Shown piece by piece: positions 43,830 to 52,475 of a stretch of DNA of 64,000 nucleotides. Position 1 is the first letter of the stretch, and the number at the start of each line of letters is the position of its first letter. The stretch comes from Saccharopolyspora_C sp040643635. GTDB taxonomy: Bacteria; Actinomycetota; Actinomycetes; Mycobacteriales; Pseudonocardiaceae. The notes beneath the pieces were generated by a model. The model saw only the letters and a list, made by a program, of their open reading frames with translations, ran no database searches and was not told the origin of the DNA. The stretch covers positions 1 through 64,000 of the forward strand of contig NZ_JBEYUS010000019.1 of NCBI RefSeq assembly GCF_040643635.1, written 5' to 3'. Both the position numbers and the translations under genes were made by a program.

Positions 43830-43937
43830 ACCTGGGTTGTCGGGTTCGTTCGGGCGACGCCGATCGTACGCAGCGGTCGCGGGCGGTCACCGCCGCCCGA
43901 ACCGCCCGCTCAGCGGACCGTGCTCGTTCGTCCTGCC

Positions 43938-44106
43938 AGCGGCGAAGCCGCTGAGCCGCCGACCACGCGCGCAGAACGACCACCCGCGGGTTCTCAGCGG
44001 TTCCCTCGCGAGGACGGCGATTTCGCCGTGCATGGACCGATACATCGGAAATCGATCCCGCAGCGAGGGAACCGCTGAGGTTCCGCCACCCGACCACCGA
44101 GCAGCA
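43938..44106 (+). repeat. Dispersed hairpin element, copy D
   Basis: Fourth and best-preserved copy. The small hairpin AGCGGC-gaa-GCCGCT is at 43938-43952. The 17-bp stem 43993-44009 (CTCAGCGGTTCCCTCGC) is perfectly complementary to 44063-44079, with a 53-nt loop. The right border GTTCCGCCACCCGACCAC is present. It lies between the M20 amidohydrolase stop and the M50-like gene start. Confidence 0.9.
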
Positions 44107-44114
44107 GGAGCCGG

Positions 44115-45428
44115 TCAGTCGAAGAAGGCGGGCACGTCCAGCGCCCCGCCGGCCTGCTCGAACTCGGCGTGCACGGCGGCGCGCAGCCGCTCGTCGGCGA
44201 GGTAGTCGAGGGCGGTGAGCGCGAGTCCGGTGGCACCGTCCAGCACGGCCCGGTCGCCCGCCCCGGACCGGGCGGCGGTGGCGAATCCGGCGGTGTGCAG
44301 CGACAGCCCGGCGTCGTCGAGCCCGATCATCGGGTGCATGGCGGGCATCCGGTAGCTGAGGTTGCCGAGGTCGGTGGAACCGGTGAGGTACTCGGGCACC
44401 ACGCCGCGCGGCAGCGAGGTGCGGCCGCGCCGGGCCTGGTGCTCGGCCCAGCGGGCGGCGAGCGCGTCGTTGTGCCGGATCGGCAGGTAGGGGTACTGCC
44501 GGTCCCAGACGAGTTCCACGCCGCAGCCGGTCATCTCGGCGGCGCCGTGCGCGATCCGGTCGATGCGGTCGGCGAGGTCGCGCAGCGAGTCCGGGTCGGC
44601 GGAGCGCACGTAGAACTGGGCGGCGGCGCGCTCCGGCACCACGTTGGGCCGCTGCCCGCCGTCGGTGATGATGCCGTGCACCCGGTCGCCGGAGGGCATG
44701 TGCTGGCGCAGCGCCGCCACGCCCTGGTAGGTCGCCACCACGGCGTCGAGGGCGTTGCGGCCCATGAACGGTTGCGCCGAGGCGTGCGCGGCGATGCCGT
44801 GGAAGATGACGTCGACCTGGCGGCGGCCGAGGAACGGGTGGGTGGCCACGTCGTGCGAGAACGGGTGCAGCATCACCACCGCGTCCACGTCGTCGAAGAT
44901 CCCGGCGCGGGCCAGGATCTCCTTGCCGCCGCCGCCTTCCTCGGCGGGCGTGCCGACGAGGCTGAGCCTGCCGCCGACCTCGTCCAGCACCGCGGCGGCG
45001 CCGAGGAACCCGCCGACGCCCGCGGAGCAGATGATGTTGTGACCGCAGGCGTGCCCCACCCCGGGCAGCGCGTCGTACTCGGCGAGCACGGCCACGTGCG
45101 GCCCGCCGCCGCCGGTGCTCGCCAGCAGCGCGGTCGGCAGCTCGCCCACCCCGACCTGCGCGTCGAAGCCCCGCGCGCGCAGCAGGTCGGCGACGGCGGC
45201 GACCGAGCGGTGCTCGGCGAAGCCCTCCTCCGGGTGCTCGTGCAGGTCGTGGCTGAGTCCCAGCAGGTCCGCGGCGTGCTCGTCGAGCCACCGCTCGGCC
45301 CGGTCGCGCACCGCGGCGGGCGCGCCGTCGTGCTCGGAGCGCAGCGGTGCCGCGGTGGCCACGGCCCGCTCGGTCGCCGCGGCGACGGACTTCAGGTACG
45401 AGTCGTCGGGAGTGGTGGGTTGCGTCAT
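44115..45428 (-). CDS. M20-family amidohydrolase (aminoacylase-1-like)
   Basis: A 437-aa metallopeptidase of the M20 family, closest to AbgB/ACY1L2-type amidohydrolases. Metal ligands and the acid are visible in VLAEYDALPGVGHACGHNI and GTPAEEGGGGK, and the dimerisation domain includes FHGIAAHASAQPFMGRNALD. The C-terminal LHTAGFATAA carries the last ligand. It should hydrolyse N-acyl or p-aminobenzoyl amino acids or similar amides in the cytosol. ATG 45428 overlaps the EI24 gene by four bases, so the two are coupled and perhaps transport and hydrolyse one compound. Confidence 0.87.
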   Translation of the reverse strand: MTQPTTPDDSYLKSVAAATERAVATAAPLRSEHDGAPAAVRDRAERWLDEHAADLLGLSHDLHEHPEEGFAEHRSVAAVADLLRARGFDAQVGVGELPTALLASTGGGGPHVAVLAEYDALPGVGHACGHNIICSAGVGGFLGAAAVLDEVGGRLSLVGTPAEEGGGGKEILARAGIFDDVDAVVMLHPFSHDVATHPFLGRRQVDVIFHGIAAHASAQPFMGRNALDAVVATYQGVAALRQHMPSGDRVHGIITDGGQRPNVVPERAAAQFYVRSADPDSLRDLADRIDRIAHGAAEMTGCGVELVWDRQYPYLPIRHNDALAARWAEHQARRGRTSLPRGVVPEYLTGSTDLGNLSYRMPAMHPMIGLDDAGLSLHTAGFATAARSGAGDRAVLDGATGLALTALDYLADERLRAAVHAEFEQAGGALDVPAFFD

Positions 45429-46207
45429 TCCCGCACTGTAGGTGGCCGGGACGGCGTCCCGGTGCGCTCGGTGCCGTCGAGCTGCCGGTGCGCGAGCAGC
45501 GTGCCGCCCACGACGGCGGCCGGGATGATCACCAGCTGCAGCACGGGGATCAGGCACAGCAGGTAGGTCGGCAGCCCGAACCCGAGCGTGCTCGCCTTGT
45601 TCGCCGCCAGCGAGCGGTGCCGGTCCCGCACGGTCAGGCCGCGGCGCGCGAACACGAGGCCGACCATCTCCAGCGCCACCACCCAGGCGCCGAACAGGGC
45701 GGCGAGCACCGGCACCACCGTCTGCCCGAGCACCGGCACGAAGCCCAGCGCGAACAGCAGGACCGCGCCGACCAGCGCCACCAGCACCAGCTTCACCGAG
45801 TCCCGCACGCCGCGGCCGAGCTGCCGGGCGAATCCGGCGCCGTCGTCGCCGGTGTCGAGCCCGAGGTGCTGTTCGGCCTGCTCGGCGATGTGCTCGTAGA
45901 ACGGCCCGCCGATCAGCAGCGTGAGCGCGATGAACGACACCGAGCCGAGCAGCGCGGCCGCGCCGACCAGCGCCACCCCCACCAGCACCCGGAACGCCTG
46001 GCGCAGCCAGTCGGTCCAGCCGTCGGCGAACGGGGTCAGCGCGGTCACCAGGTCCCCGCTGAAGTACAGCAGCGCGCCGAGCGATCCCAGCAGCAGCACC
46101 GCGCTCAGCAGCGCGGGGATCGCGCCGATCACCAGCAGCCGCGGGGACCGCACGATCAGGCGGAATCCGGTGCCCAGCGCGCGGGCTCCGGCGATGAGGT
46201 TCTTCAT
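45425..46207 (-). CDS. EI24/CysZ-like membrane protein
   Basis: A 260-aa membrane protein with about five or six hydrophobic helices. The start MKNLIAGARALGTGFRLIVR, the ALTLLIGGPFYEHIAEQAE segment and VPVLGQTVVPVLAALFGAW fit the EI24 (PF07264) family, which includes the sulfate transporter CysZ. CysZ function is not certain here. ATG 46207 has TGGAG upstream. It is the first gene of a two-gene unit with the M20 amidohydrolase and divergent from a YihY-like gene. Confidence 0.8.
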   Translation of the reverse strand: MKNLIAGARALGTGFRLIVRSPRLLVIGAIPALLSAVLLLGSLGALLYFSGDLVTALTPFADGWTDWLRQAFRVLVGVALVGAAALLGSVSFIALTLLIGGPFYEHIAEQAEQHLGLDTGDDGAGFARQLGRGVRDSVKLVLVALVGAVLLFALGFVPVLGQTVVPVLAALFGAWVVALEMVGLVFARRGLTVRDRHRSLAANKASTLGFGLPTYLLCLIPVLQLVIIPAAVVGGTLLAHRQLDGTERTGTPSRPPTVRE

Positions 46208-46388
46208 GCCGCTCCAGGGGAAGTGGATCTCGCAGCACGGTATCGGGCCCGGTTTCACCGCCGGCGCCCGGATCACGGCCGGGTTTTCGTGATCTGACCC
46301 ACTATCGCGTAACGCGGACCGCGGTGGACCTGTCCCAGGGTGCGCGACCCGCGTTCTCGAACGCGGCGCCGGAAAGGGGAACGGGATC

Positions 46389-47324
46389 GTGCTGACACCG
46401 CAGCGAACGCTCGTGGACCGGATCTGGCACGGGCAGCCGCGCAACCGGCAGCTGCGCGGCCTGTGGCGGCTCACGAAGAAGACCATCGGCGCCAGCGCCC
46501 GGCACCGGCTGACCGGACTGGCCGGGGAGGCGGCGTTCTTCACGCTGATCTCAATGCCGCCGGTGCTGCTGGGCCTGGTCGGCACGCTCGGCTACCTGGC
46601 GGGCGTGCTCGGCGTGGAGACGATCACCGCGGTCCGGGACGCGCTGGTGTCCGGGGCGTCGACGGTGCTGTCCCAGCAGGCCATCGACGAGCTGCTGCAG
46701 CCGGTGCTGGACGAGGTGCTCAGCTCGGGCCGGGCGGGGGTGATCTCGATCGGTTTCGTGCTGGCGCTGTGGTCGGGTTCGGCGGCGCTGAACGTCTTCA
46801 TCGACACGATCTCGGTGGTGTACGGCCTGGCCGGGCAGCGGAACGTGGTGCGCCAGCGGCTGATGTCGGTGCTGCTGTACACGGTGGCGCTGTTCGGCGG
46901 GATCGTGCTGCTGCCGCTGCTGGCGGTGGGCCCGTCGGTGATCGCGGACTGGTTCCCGCAGGCGTCGGTGGTGGTGTACGCGCTGTACTGGCCGGTGATC
47001 GTGATCGGGTCGATCGCGTCGCTGTGCACGTTGTACTCGTTGTCGCTGCCGTTGCGGGCGCCGTGGCTGGAGCACCTGCCGGGGGCGGCGCTGGCGCTGC
47101 TGGTGTGGCTCGGGGGCAGTCTGGCGCTGCGGATCTACCTGGACGTGACGATCGAGCACTCCCCCGTCTACGGTGCGCTGGCGGCGCCGATGGGCGTGCT
47201 GCTATGGCTGTACGTCACGGCGTTCGCGGTGCTGCTCGGCGGGACGGTGAACGCGGAGCTGGACAGCGTGCAGCCGTCGCGGCGGACGGCCCGGTTGCGC
47301 CGGGAGCTGGTCGGTTCGGAGTGA
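46389..47324 (+). CDS. YihY/BrkB-family membrane protein
   Basis: A 311-aa protein with six membrane helices of the YihY/virulence factor BrkB family. The N-terminal cytosolic segment leads into RLTGLAGEAAFFTLISMPPVLLG; the middle has ALWSGSAALNVFIDTISVVY, and the last helices contain GALAAPMGVLLWLYVTAFAVLLGG, typical of the family. It is not RNase BN despite old annotation. Function is unknown, perhaps envelope related. The GTG start has GGAAAGGGGAACGG upstream. Confidence 0.87.
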   Translation: MLTPQRTLVDRIWHGQPRNRQLRGLWRLTKKTIGASARHRLTGLAGEAAFFTLISMPPVLLGLVGTLGYLAGVLGVETITAVRDALVSGASTVLSQQAIDELLQPVLDEVLSSGRAGVISIGFVLALWSGSAALNVFIDTISVVYGLAGQRNVVRQRLMSVLLYTVALFGGIVLLPLLAVGPSVIADWFPQASVVVYALYWPVIVIGSIASLCTLYSLSLPLRAPWLEHLPGAALALLVWLGGSLALRIYLDVTIEHSPVYGALAAPMGVLLWLYVTAFAVLLGGTVNAELDSVQPSRRTARLRRELVGSE

Positions 47325-47389
47325 TCGCCGGGTGACGGGTCTCGCGGGGGCGGTCGTCCGAAGTCACACCACAGCCGCTCGCAGCTTTG

Positions 47390-47408
47390 TTAGGTTAGCC
47401 TCGCTTGG
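47390..47408. promoter_or_regulatory. DtxR/IdeR-type iron box
   Basis: TTAGGTTAG at 47390-47398 is a perfect half-site of the DtxR/IdeR/DmdR iron box, followed by a poorer right half (CTCGCTTGG). It lies 24 bp before a siderophore-binding protein gene, as expected for iron repression. Confidence 0.75.
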
Positions 47409-47431
47409 CTGATCCGGATGAAGGATGCGCG

Positions 47432-48457
47432 ATGACCTCTGCTGACCGAACACACCCGCGGACCGAGTCCTTCGGCAGGCGCGGTTTCCTGGCCGGTGCG
47501 ACCGGTCTGCTCGCGGTGGGCCTGGCGGCCTGCGCGGGTGGTTCGCCCGCCCCGTCGGGTCAGGCGGCGGGTCCCGGTTTCCCGGTGCGGATCCCGAACA
47601 AGTTCGGCACCGCCGAGATCCCCGCGGCTCCCGGCAAGGTCGTGTCGCTGGGCATCACCGACCACGACGTGCTGCTGCCGCTGGGCGTGGTGCCGGTCGG
47701 CCTCACCGCGTGGGGCCCGTGGGAGTCGGGCGTCGGCCCGTGGGTGGAGCCGATGCTGGGGCAGGCGAAGCCGAAGCAGCTGGGCAGCGACGTGGACGTC
47801 GAGGCGGTGATCGCGCTGATGCCGGATGTGATCCTCGGCGTGCAGAGCGCGTTGACGCAGGACCAGTTCAACCGGTTGAACGCGTTCAAGCCGGTGGTGG
47901 CGCAGCCGCCGGGCACCATCGACTACGGCGTGGACTGGCGCCTGCAGGCCGAGACGATCGGCCGCGCGCTGGGCGAGGAGGAGGCGGCGAACCGGTTGAT
48001 CGCCGACACCCAGGCCCGCATCGAGCAGGTCCGGAAGGACAACCCGAAGTTCGAGGGCCGCACGCACGTCACGGTGCGCACCGATTCGGCGGGCAACTAC
48101 GCGGCCTACACCAAGCAGGACGCGCGGACCGCGCTGCTGGAGCAGCTGGGCTTGAAGCTCGCCCCGTCCATCGAGGGCATGGACAGCGGCGGCAAGTTCA
48201 ACGTGAAGGTCAGCAAGGAGCAGGTGTCGCTGCTGGACGCCGACGTCGTCATCGTCACCACGGCGAAGCCGACGGACGTGGCGGCGGTGCGCGCGGACCC
48301 GCTGCTGAACAACCTGCCCGCGGCCAAGCGCGGCGCGCTGGTGGTGCTCGACGACTACGACCTGACGATGTCGCTGGGTTCGGCGACGGTGTCGAGCATC
48401 CCGTTCACCTTGGACAACCTGGTGCCGAAGATCGACGAGGCGCTGGCGAAGGCGTGA
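47432..48457 (+). CDS. Iron-siderophore ABC transporter substrate-binding lipoprotein
   Basis: A 341-aa FecB/FepB-like binding protein. The N-terminus combines a twin-arginine motif (GRRGFLAG) with a lipobox (GLAAC), so it is probably exported folded by Tat and lipid-anchored. The mature part has KVVSLGITDHDVLLPLGVVP, MPDVILGVQSALTQDQFNRL and a C-terminal helix typical of the family. It would deliver a ferric siderophore to a permease, but no permease or ATPase gene is adjacent. ATG 47432 has AAGGA upstream. The iron box at 47390 suggests repression when iron is ample. Confidence 0.88.
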   Translation: MTSADRTHPRTESFGRRGFLAGATGLLAVGLAACAGGSPAPSGQAAGPGFPVRIPNKFGTAEIPAAPGKVVSLGITDHDVLLPLGVVPVGLTAWGPWESGVGPWVEPMLGQAKPKQLGSDVDVEAVIALMPDVILGVQSALTQDQFNRLNAFKPVVAQPPGTIDYGVDWRLQAETIGRALGEEEAANRLIADTQARIEQVRKDNPKFEGRTHVTVRTDSAGNYAAYTKQDARTALLEQLGLKLAPSIEGMDSGGKFNVKVSKEQVSLLDADVVIVTTAKPTDVAAVRADPLLNNLPAAKRGALVVLDDYDLTMSLGSATVSSIPFTLDNLVPKIDEALAKA

Positions 48458-48462
48458 GGTCG

Positions 48463-48501
48463 CGGCGCCCCCGTTCGACGACGCGGCGGACGGGGGCGCC
48501 G
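48463..48501. terminator. Bidirectional terminator hairpin
   Basis: CGGCGCCCCCGT (48463-48474) and ACGGGGGCGCCG (48490-48501) form a perfect 12-bp stem between convergent stops. Confidence 0.75.
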
Positions 48502-48505
48502 GTGC

Positions 48506-49024
48506 TCAGATCAGCGGAGCGTCTTCGAGGGGGACCCGGGTGGATTCCAGGAACCTGCTGACCATGTTGAAGTAGCTGCAGCACAGGATGAACTCGGTGG
48601 TGCGCCGCGTGCCGTGCTCGGCGAGCAGCGCTTCGAGCAGCCGGTCGTCCAGGCGGACGTTGCGGGTGAGGTCCTCGGCGGCGTCGATGACCAGCCGGGT
48701 GCTCGCGTCGAACCCGCTGACCGGCCCGTCCACTCCGACGCGCTCGATCTCGTCGTCGGTGACGCCGACCAGCTTGGCGATGCGGACGTGCTGCGCCCAC
48801 TCGTAGTGCGCTCCGGTGATGGTCGCGATGCGCAGGATGGCGATCTCCCTGGCGCGCTTGTCGAACTCGGACTGCATGAGCAGCGAGCCCGCCAGGTCCA
48901 GGAACGGTTTGAGGCTGTTCGGGGCGTTGGCGACCATCCGGAAGATGTTGGCGTCCGGGAGTCCGCGCAGCAGCCTGCGGTTCTTGTCGGAGAGTTCGTC
49001 GTCGCCGGGCAGCGGGATGCTCAT
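48506..49024 (-). CDS. Carboxymuconolactone decarboxylase-family protein
   Basis: A 172-aa CMD/AhpD-fold protein. The region REIAILRIATITGAHYEWAQ with HVRIAKLVGVTDDEI is the family core; the CxxC of peroxidase members is absent, being replaced by the GAHYEW version. This group includes uncharacterised enzymes found in steroid and aromatic degradation loci. ATG 49024 follows CCAGGAGGACACC. It is the third gene after SCP2 and VOC genes on this strand with a 116-bp gap, probably one TetR-controlled unit. Confidence 0.83.
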   Translation of the reverse strand: MSIPLPGDDELSDKNRRLLRGLPDANIFRMVANAPNSLKPFLDLAGSLLMQSEFDKRAREIAILRIATITGAHYEWAQHVRIAKLVGVTDDEIERVGVDGPVSGFDASTRLVIDAAEDLTRNVRLDDRLLEALLAEHGTRRTTEFILCCSYFNMVSRFLESTRVPLEDAPLI

Positions 49025-49140
49025 GGTGTCCTCCTGGTCGGGGCGGGGCCCGTGCCCGCTCGGACGCGACGGGTGCGGCGCGGGTGCACCCGTGCGCGTC
49101 CGAGCGGCGGGCCCTCGGCGCTCGGGGAGCGCCGGGTGGT

Positions 49141-49665
49141 TCACATCCGGCGGATCGGCTTGCTGCCGTCCCACTCGGCGGCGGTCTTGCGGATGAAGTC
49201 GAAGACCGACCGCTTGGGTCCGCTGACGTCGGAGATCTCGACGACGGTGCCGGGGTGGAATCCGGTTTCCAGGTAGGCGAAGCGGCCTTGGGCCCCGCCG
49301 ACCGCGCCTTCCTGCCCGACGGTGTAGCCGCGGGCGAGGGCGGTGTCATAGAGCTGCTGGTACTCGGTGGTCCAGTAGCAGACGTGCTGGAGGCCTTCGT
49401 TCCCGGCGGCGAGGAAGTCCCGGTACATGGACGGGGCGTCGTCGGCGGGCTGGATCAGCTCGATCTGCAGGTCGCCGGAGTTGGCGAGGGCGAGATCGAC
49501 GCGCGCTTCGGACGGTTCGCCGCGGTAGTGGAAGTTCTCGAAGCGCAGGTCTTCGAAGTAGAACCACGGCCCGACCTCCAGCACCTCGACCCAGTTCGCG
49601 ATGGCGGTGTCGAGGTCGCGCACGACGTAGCCGTTCTGCGCGATGTCGCCGAACAGCCGGCTCAT
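49141..49665 (-). CDS. VOC-family (glyoxalase-fold) protein
   Basis: A 174-aa vicinal oxygen chelate protein. Two beta-alpha-beta-beta-beta units are visible, with IAQNGYVVRDLDTAIANWVE at the start, LQIELIQPADDAPSMYRDFL in the middle and LQHVCYWTTEYQ and GTVVEISDV in the second unit. The His and Glu residues (Q/H/E pattern) suggest a metal site. The family includes epimerases, dioxygenases and isomerases. Its start overlaps the SCP2 stop (ATGA), so they are co-translated. Function is probably in degradation of a lipid-like or steroid-like compound, from context only. Confidence 0.82.
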   Translation of the reverse strand: MSRLFGDIAQNGYVVRDLDTAIANWVEVLEVGPWFYFEDLRFENFHYRGEPSEARVDLALANSGDLQIELIQPADDAPSMYRDFLAAGNEGLQHVCYWTTEYQQLYDTALARGYTVGQEGAVGGAQGRFAYLETGFHPGTVVEISDVSGPKRSVFDFIRKTAAEWDGSKPIRRM

Positions 49666-49979
49666 GCGAGCGCGGCCGGGTCGAGGAGGCCGGGGAACTC
49701 CTTGGCGAGCTGCAGGTCTCCTTCGACCTGGAGCTTGCCGGCGAGGAAGGAGGCGACGCCGTCGGCTTCGCCGCGCAGGATCGCCAGCAGGTCGTCGTCG
49801 GAGCTGGTGAGCGTGGCGTCCGGGTCGTCGGCGGTGCCTTCGGTGACGCGGAGTTCGCCGTCGGCGACGGTCACGTGCACGGGGGTCGAGATGTTGAGCT
49901 GGATGGTGCCTTCGATCCCGTCGGCGGCTTCGCGGTCGAAGGCGGCGGGCAGCTTGTTGATGACGTCGAGCGTCGACAT
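49662..49979 (-). CDS. SCP2 sterol-binding-domain protein
   Basis: A 105-aa single SCP2-like domain. It has GTIQLNISTPVHVTVADGEL, DPDATLTSSDDDLLAILRGE and FLAGKLQVEGDLQLAKEF, the normal pattern of this small lipid-binding fold. It likely carries an apolar ligand for the partner enzymes. A GAGGAGG precedes two consecutive ATG codons; I use the second because spacing is better (the first gives 106 aa). It is the first gene of the SCP2-VOC-CMD unit facing a TetR gene. Confidence 0.83.
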   Translation of the reverse strand: MSTLDVINKLPAAFDREAADGIEGTIQLNISTPVHVTVADGELRVTEGTADDPDATLTSSDDDLLAILRGEADGVASFLAGKLQVEGDLQLAKEFPGLLDPAALA

Positions 49980-50000
49980 CATCCCTCCTCGGATCGTTTA

Positions 50001-50013
50001 CCTACGCCGTAGG
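50001..50013. promoter_or_regulatory. TetR operator 1
   Basis: CCTAC-GCC-GTAGG is a perfect inverted repeat, preceded by TA, in the gap between the SCP2 operon and the divergent TetR gene. Operator 2 has the same half-sites. Confidence 0.75.
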
Positions 50014-50033
50014 CTTTCGGCGGCGACTTTATA

Positions 50034-50045
50034 CCTACGCTGTAG
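50034..50045. promoter_or_regulatory. TetR operator 2
   Basis: CCTAC-GCT-GTAG repeats operator 1 with 33-bp spacing between centres, close to three helical turns. Both are preceded by TA. Confidence 0.72.
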
Positions 50046-50075
50046 ATCTCGACAAGGGTGGGGCACACTGAGCCC

Positions 50076-50750
50076 GTGACCACGCCCGCACCGAAGGGTC
50101 GCCGCGGCAGACCGCCCCGCGGCAGCGCGACGCTGTCCCGCGATCGCGTCATCGAGGCGGCGCTGGCCCTCGTCGACGAGGAGGGCCTCGACCAGATCAG
50201 CATGCGCAAGATCGCCCAGCGGCTGCGCGTCGATCCGATGAGCCTCTACAACCACGTCGCCGACAAGGACGACGTGCTGGACGGCATCGCGGAGGCGCTG
50301 CTCGCCGGCATCCCCGCGCCGCCCGCCGACGGGACCCCGCGGGAGCGGATGGAGGGCGTGGCGCGCGGCTTCCGCGCCGCGATGCTGGCGCACCCGAGGG
50401 CCGCGCCGACGGTGCTGACCCGGCAGATCGGCTCCTCGGCCGGGCTGGCTCCGCTGGCGGCGGCCGTCGCGCCGCTGCTGGACGCGGGCTGCCCGCCGGA
50501 GCAGGCGGTGCACGCGTTGCGCGCCGCGCTCGGCTTCCTGGTCGGCACCCTGATGCGCGAGGTCGAGGCGTCGCCGTCGTTCGGCACCGATCCGGCGGCG
50601 GGCGGGCGGCGCCGGCGGACCCTGGAGGCCGCGGCGCTGCCGTCGCTGACCGCGATCGCCCCGCACCTCGCGGTCTGCGATCACGAGGCGGAGTTCGAGT
50701 ACGGCCTGGACCTCGTCCTCACCGCCATCGAACGCACCCTCCCCGGCTGA
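50076..50750 (+). CDS. TetR-family repressor (TetR_C class)
   Basis: A 224-aa repressor. After a basic N-terminus with the AT-hook-like RRGRPPRG, the HTH reads LSRDRVIEAALALVDEEGLD and ISMRKIAQRLRVDPMSLYNH, then VADKDDVLDGI. This is close to the TetR_C class (tetracycline-repressor-like), whose operators are short palindromes. The GTG at 50076 is chosen; CACACT lies seven bases upstream and no Shine-Dalgarno is visible, so the message may be leaderless. Two CCTACGCYGTAG operators in the divergent gap imply control of itself and the SCP2-VOC-CMD operon. Confidence 0.87.
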   Translation: MTTPAPKGRRGRPPRGSATLSRDRVIEAALALVDEEGLDQISMRKIAQRLRVDPMSLYNHVADKDDVLDGIAEALLAGIPAPPADGTPRERMEGVARGFRAAMLAHPRAAPTVLTRQIGSSAGLAPLAAAVAPLLDAGCPPEQAVHALRAALGFLVGTLMREVEASPSFGTDPAAGGRRRRTLEAAALPSLTAIAPHLAVCDHEAEFEYGLDLVLTAIERTLPG

Positions 50751-50774
50751 CCCCCAGGGGCACGGCCCGGCCGT

Positions 50775-51704
50775 TCACCCCTGGCGGGCGCGGGGTGGCG
50801 CTTCCAGGAGCGGGCGGTCCCAGTCGCCCGCGCGGGCGGCGGCCGCGTAGCTGCCGCGCAGGAAGGCGAGCAAGGTGCCGTCCGGATCGGATGCGGTCCG
50901 CACGTCGGCGTAGTCGAGCACGAACTCGCCGAGATCGGCTCGGTAGCCCGCCGCGTCGGGCGGGACCGGATGGCCCGGGAACCCGGCCGGTTCCGGGTAG
51001 GCGTAGGAGTAGAACAGCCCCTCGCCGTCTCCCCCTGGCCAGAACCCGCAGCTGCTGAGCTCGCGCGAATAACCCTCCACCATCACCTCGTCCGGGCAGT
51101 TCGGCGCCCCGCCGGGGTGCGGCGGCGCGGGCCTGCCGGAGAACCGGGTGACGGCGAGGTCCATCGCGCCCCAGAAGTAGTGCACCGGGCTGGCCTTGCC
51201 GAGGAACTCGGCGCGGAACTCCTGGAACACGCGGTGCGCGGCGACCAGCTGGCGCCACCACAGGTGCGCGCTGGCCGGGTCGTACGCGGCGTGCTCGGTG
51301 TCCCGCTGGAACGGGATGGCCCGCCGCACCTCGTTCGGCGCCGCGTGGATCGTGGTGTGCAGCCCGAGTTCGTCGAGCGCCCCCATCACCTCGCCGTGGA
51401 ACGCGGCCACCGACTTCGGTTCGAGCGGGACGAGCCGTTCGTCGTCGGCGGTGCGGATCCGCAGCACCTGCGCGCAGAAGTCGAACTCGGCGTCGAACAG
51501 CGCGGTGCCGTGCGGCACGGCCGAGGTGGTGAGGCCGCGCGCGGAGACGTACAGCGCGGACTGCCACCAGTGGTTGACCATCGGCGCCAGCGCGAGCCGC
51601 ACCTTGCCGACGACCTGCGTCCACAGGTGCAGCGTGTCGCGCGTGTCCGTCCATTCGTCGACCCGCAGCGCGGGCCAGGCAGCGGTCTCCCGCAGTCCCG
51701 TCAT
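50775..51704 (-). CDS. DUF5996 family protein
   Basis: A 309-aa protein matching what I remember of DUF5996. It has WTDTRDTLHLWTQVVGKVRL, APMVNHWWQSALYVSARGL, KSVAAFHGEVMGALDELG, and HYFWGAMDLAVTRFSGR. The function is unknown; the conserved Trp/His blocks suggest an enzyme. ATG 51704 has GGGGGAGG upstream. The stop lies 24 bp from the convergent TetR stop. Confidence 0.82.
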   Translation of the reverse strand: MTGLRETAAWPALRVDEWTDTRDTLHLWTQVVGKVRLALAPMVNHWWQSALYVSARGLTTSAVPHGTALFDAEFDFCAQVLRIRTADDERLVPLEPKSVAAFHGEVMGALDELGLHTTIHAAPNEVRRAIPFQRDTEHAAYDPASAHLWWRQLVAAHRVFQEFRAEFLGKASPVHYFWGAMDLAVTRFSGRPAPPHPGGAPNCPDEVMVEGYSRELSSCGFWPGGDGEGLFYSYAYPEPAGFPGHPVPPDAAGYRADLGEFVLDYADVRTASDPDGTLLAFLRGSYAAAARAGDWDRPLLEAPPRARQG

Positions 51705-51818
51705 GGCGTCCTCCCCCAGTCTCGCCCGTCCCCATGCTGGCGGGCGAGCAGGGTGAACGCAGCAGCCGAAGGACACCGAAATACCAGGTCAGAACGGGAC
51801 CAACGCCCCTTCCCGCAC

Positions 51819-51858
51819 GCCTTCCCCCGCGGTTCGCCAGGCGGTCGCGGGGGAAGGC
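51819..51858. terminator. Perfect 13-bp hairpin
   Basis: GCCTTCCCCCGCG (51819-51831) and CGCGGGGGAAGGC (51846-51858) are fully complementary. It lies in the 340-bp gene-free stretch downstream of the 92-aa gene and upstream of DUF5996 (both minus strand), so it probably ends the upstream transcript. Confidence 0.6.
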
Positions 51859-52044
51859 GCGGCCGGGCGGCTCGGGGCACGGCACCGCCCGGGAACATCC
51901 GCGCCCACCCGGGGGAGGTCGTGGACGCGGATGCGGGTGCCCCGCCGGGCGCTCGCGGTCGGGGAAGCGGGAGCGGCCCGGCGGGGCTCGGTCCACCGCC
52001 TCGCGGCGGGCGCGGCGGCGAACCGGGTCTTCGGCCGAGCGGGG

Positions 52045-52323
52045 CTATCCCGCTTCGAGCACGACCGGCGGGTCGAGGCCGATCGTCACCTGGGACCGGG
52101 CCGCGAGCACCCGGGTGCAGGCCATGCACGGCATCCCGAGCAGGTCGGAGATCCGCTCGGCGTCCGCGGCGGGCAACCGCACCCCGCAGAGCGCCGACCA
52201 GTCACCCTCCACTGTGGACATCGCGATGTGCACGACCCGCCGCGCCTCCCCCGCCGCTCCGGCCCGGTACCGGACCCGCGCCGGGAACGAGGTGGCGGAA
52301 CCGATCGATCGCTGCTGATCCAA
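52045..52323 (-). CDS. Small cysteine-containing protein facing the XRE regulator
   Basis: A 92-aa protein that I cannot place in a named family. The C-terminal half has a CGVRLPAADAERISDLLGMP stretch followed by CMACTRVL; the Cys pattern C-x20-C-x2-C could bind metal with a His. The N-terminal part is basic. A TTG at 52323 is used because GGGGG lies seven bases upstream; a 45-codon extension overlaps the palindromic region and is unlikely. It is divergent from an XRE/DUF397 pair, with a 16-bp palindrome between, so it may be controlled by that regulator. Confidence 0.65.
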   Translation of the reverse strand: MDQQRSIGSATSFPARVRYRAGAAGEARRVVHIAMSTVEGDWSALCGVRLPAADAERISDLLGMPCMACTRVLAARSQVTIGLDPPVVLEAG

Positions 52324-52374
52324 CTTCGAACCCCCTTGGCCCCCGCCACGACGCGGAGGTGGCGAACAGTCATC

Positions 52375-52390
52375 TTGGTGCATGCACCAA
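52375..52390. promoter_or_regulatory. 16-bp perfect palindrome before the XRE gene
   Basis: TTGGTGCATGCACCAA is perfectly palindromic. A related GTGCATGCG follows at 52397-52405. Both lie between the divergent small-protein and XRE genes and are good operator candidates for the XRE protein. Confidence 0.65.
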
Positions 52391-52475
52391 TCTTCAGTGC
52401 ATGCGTCATATCGCACAAGATCCACCTTCGGGTGACAACAGGGAACGCACGTGGTCACGACTTACGATGTTCGAC

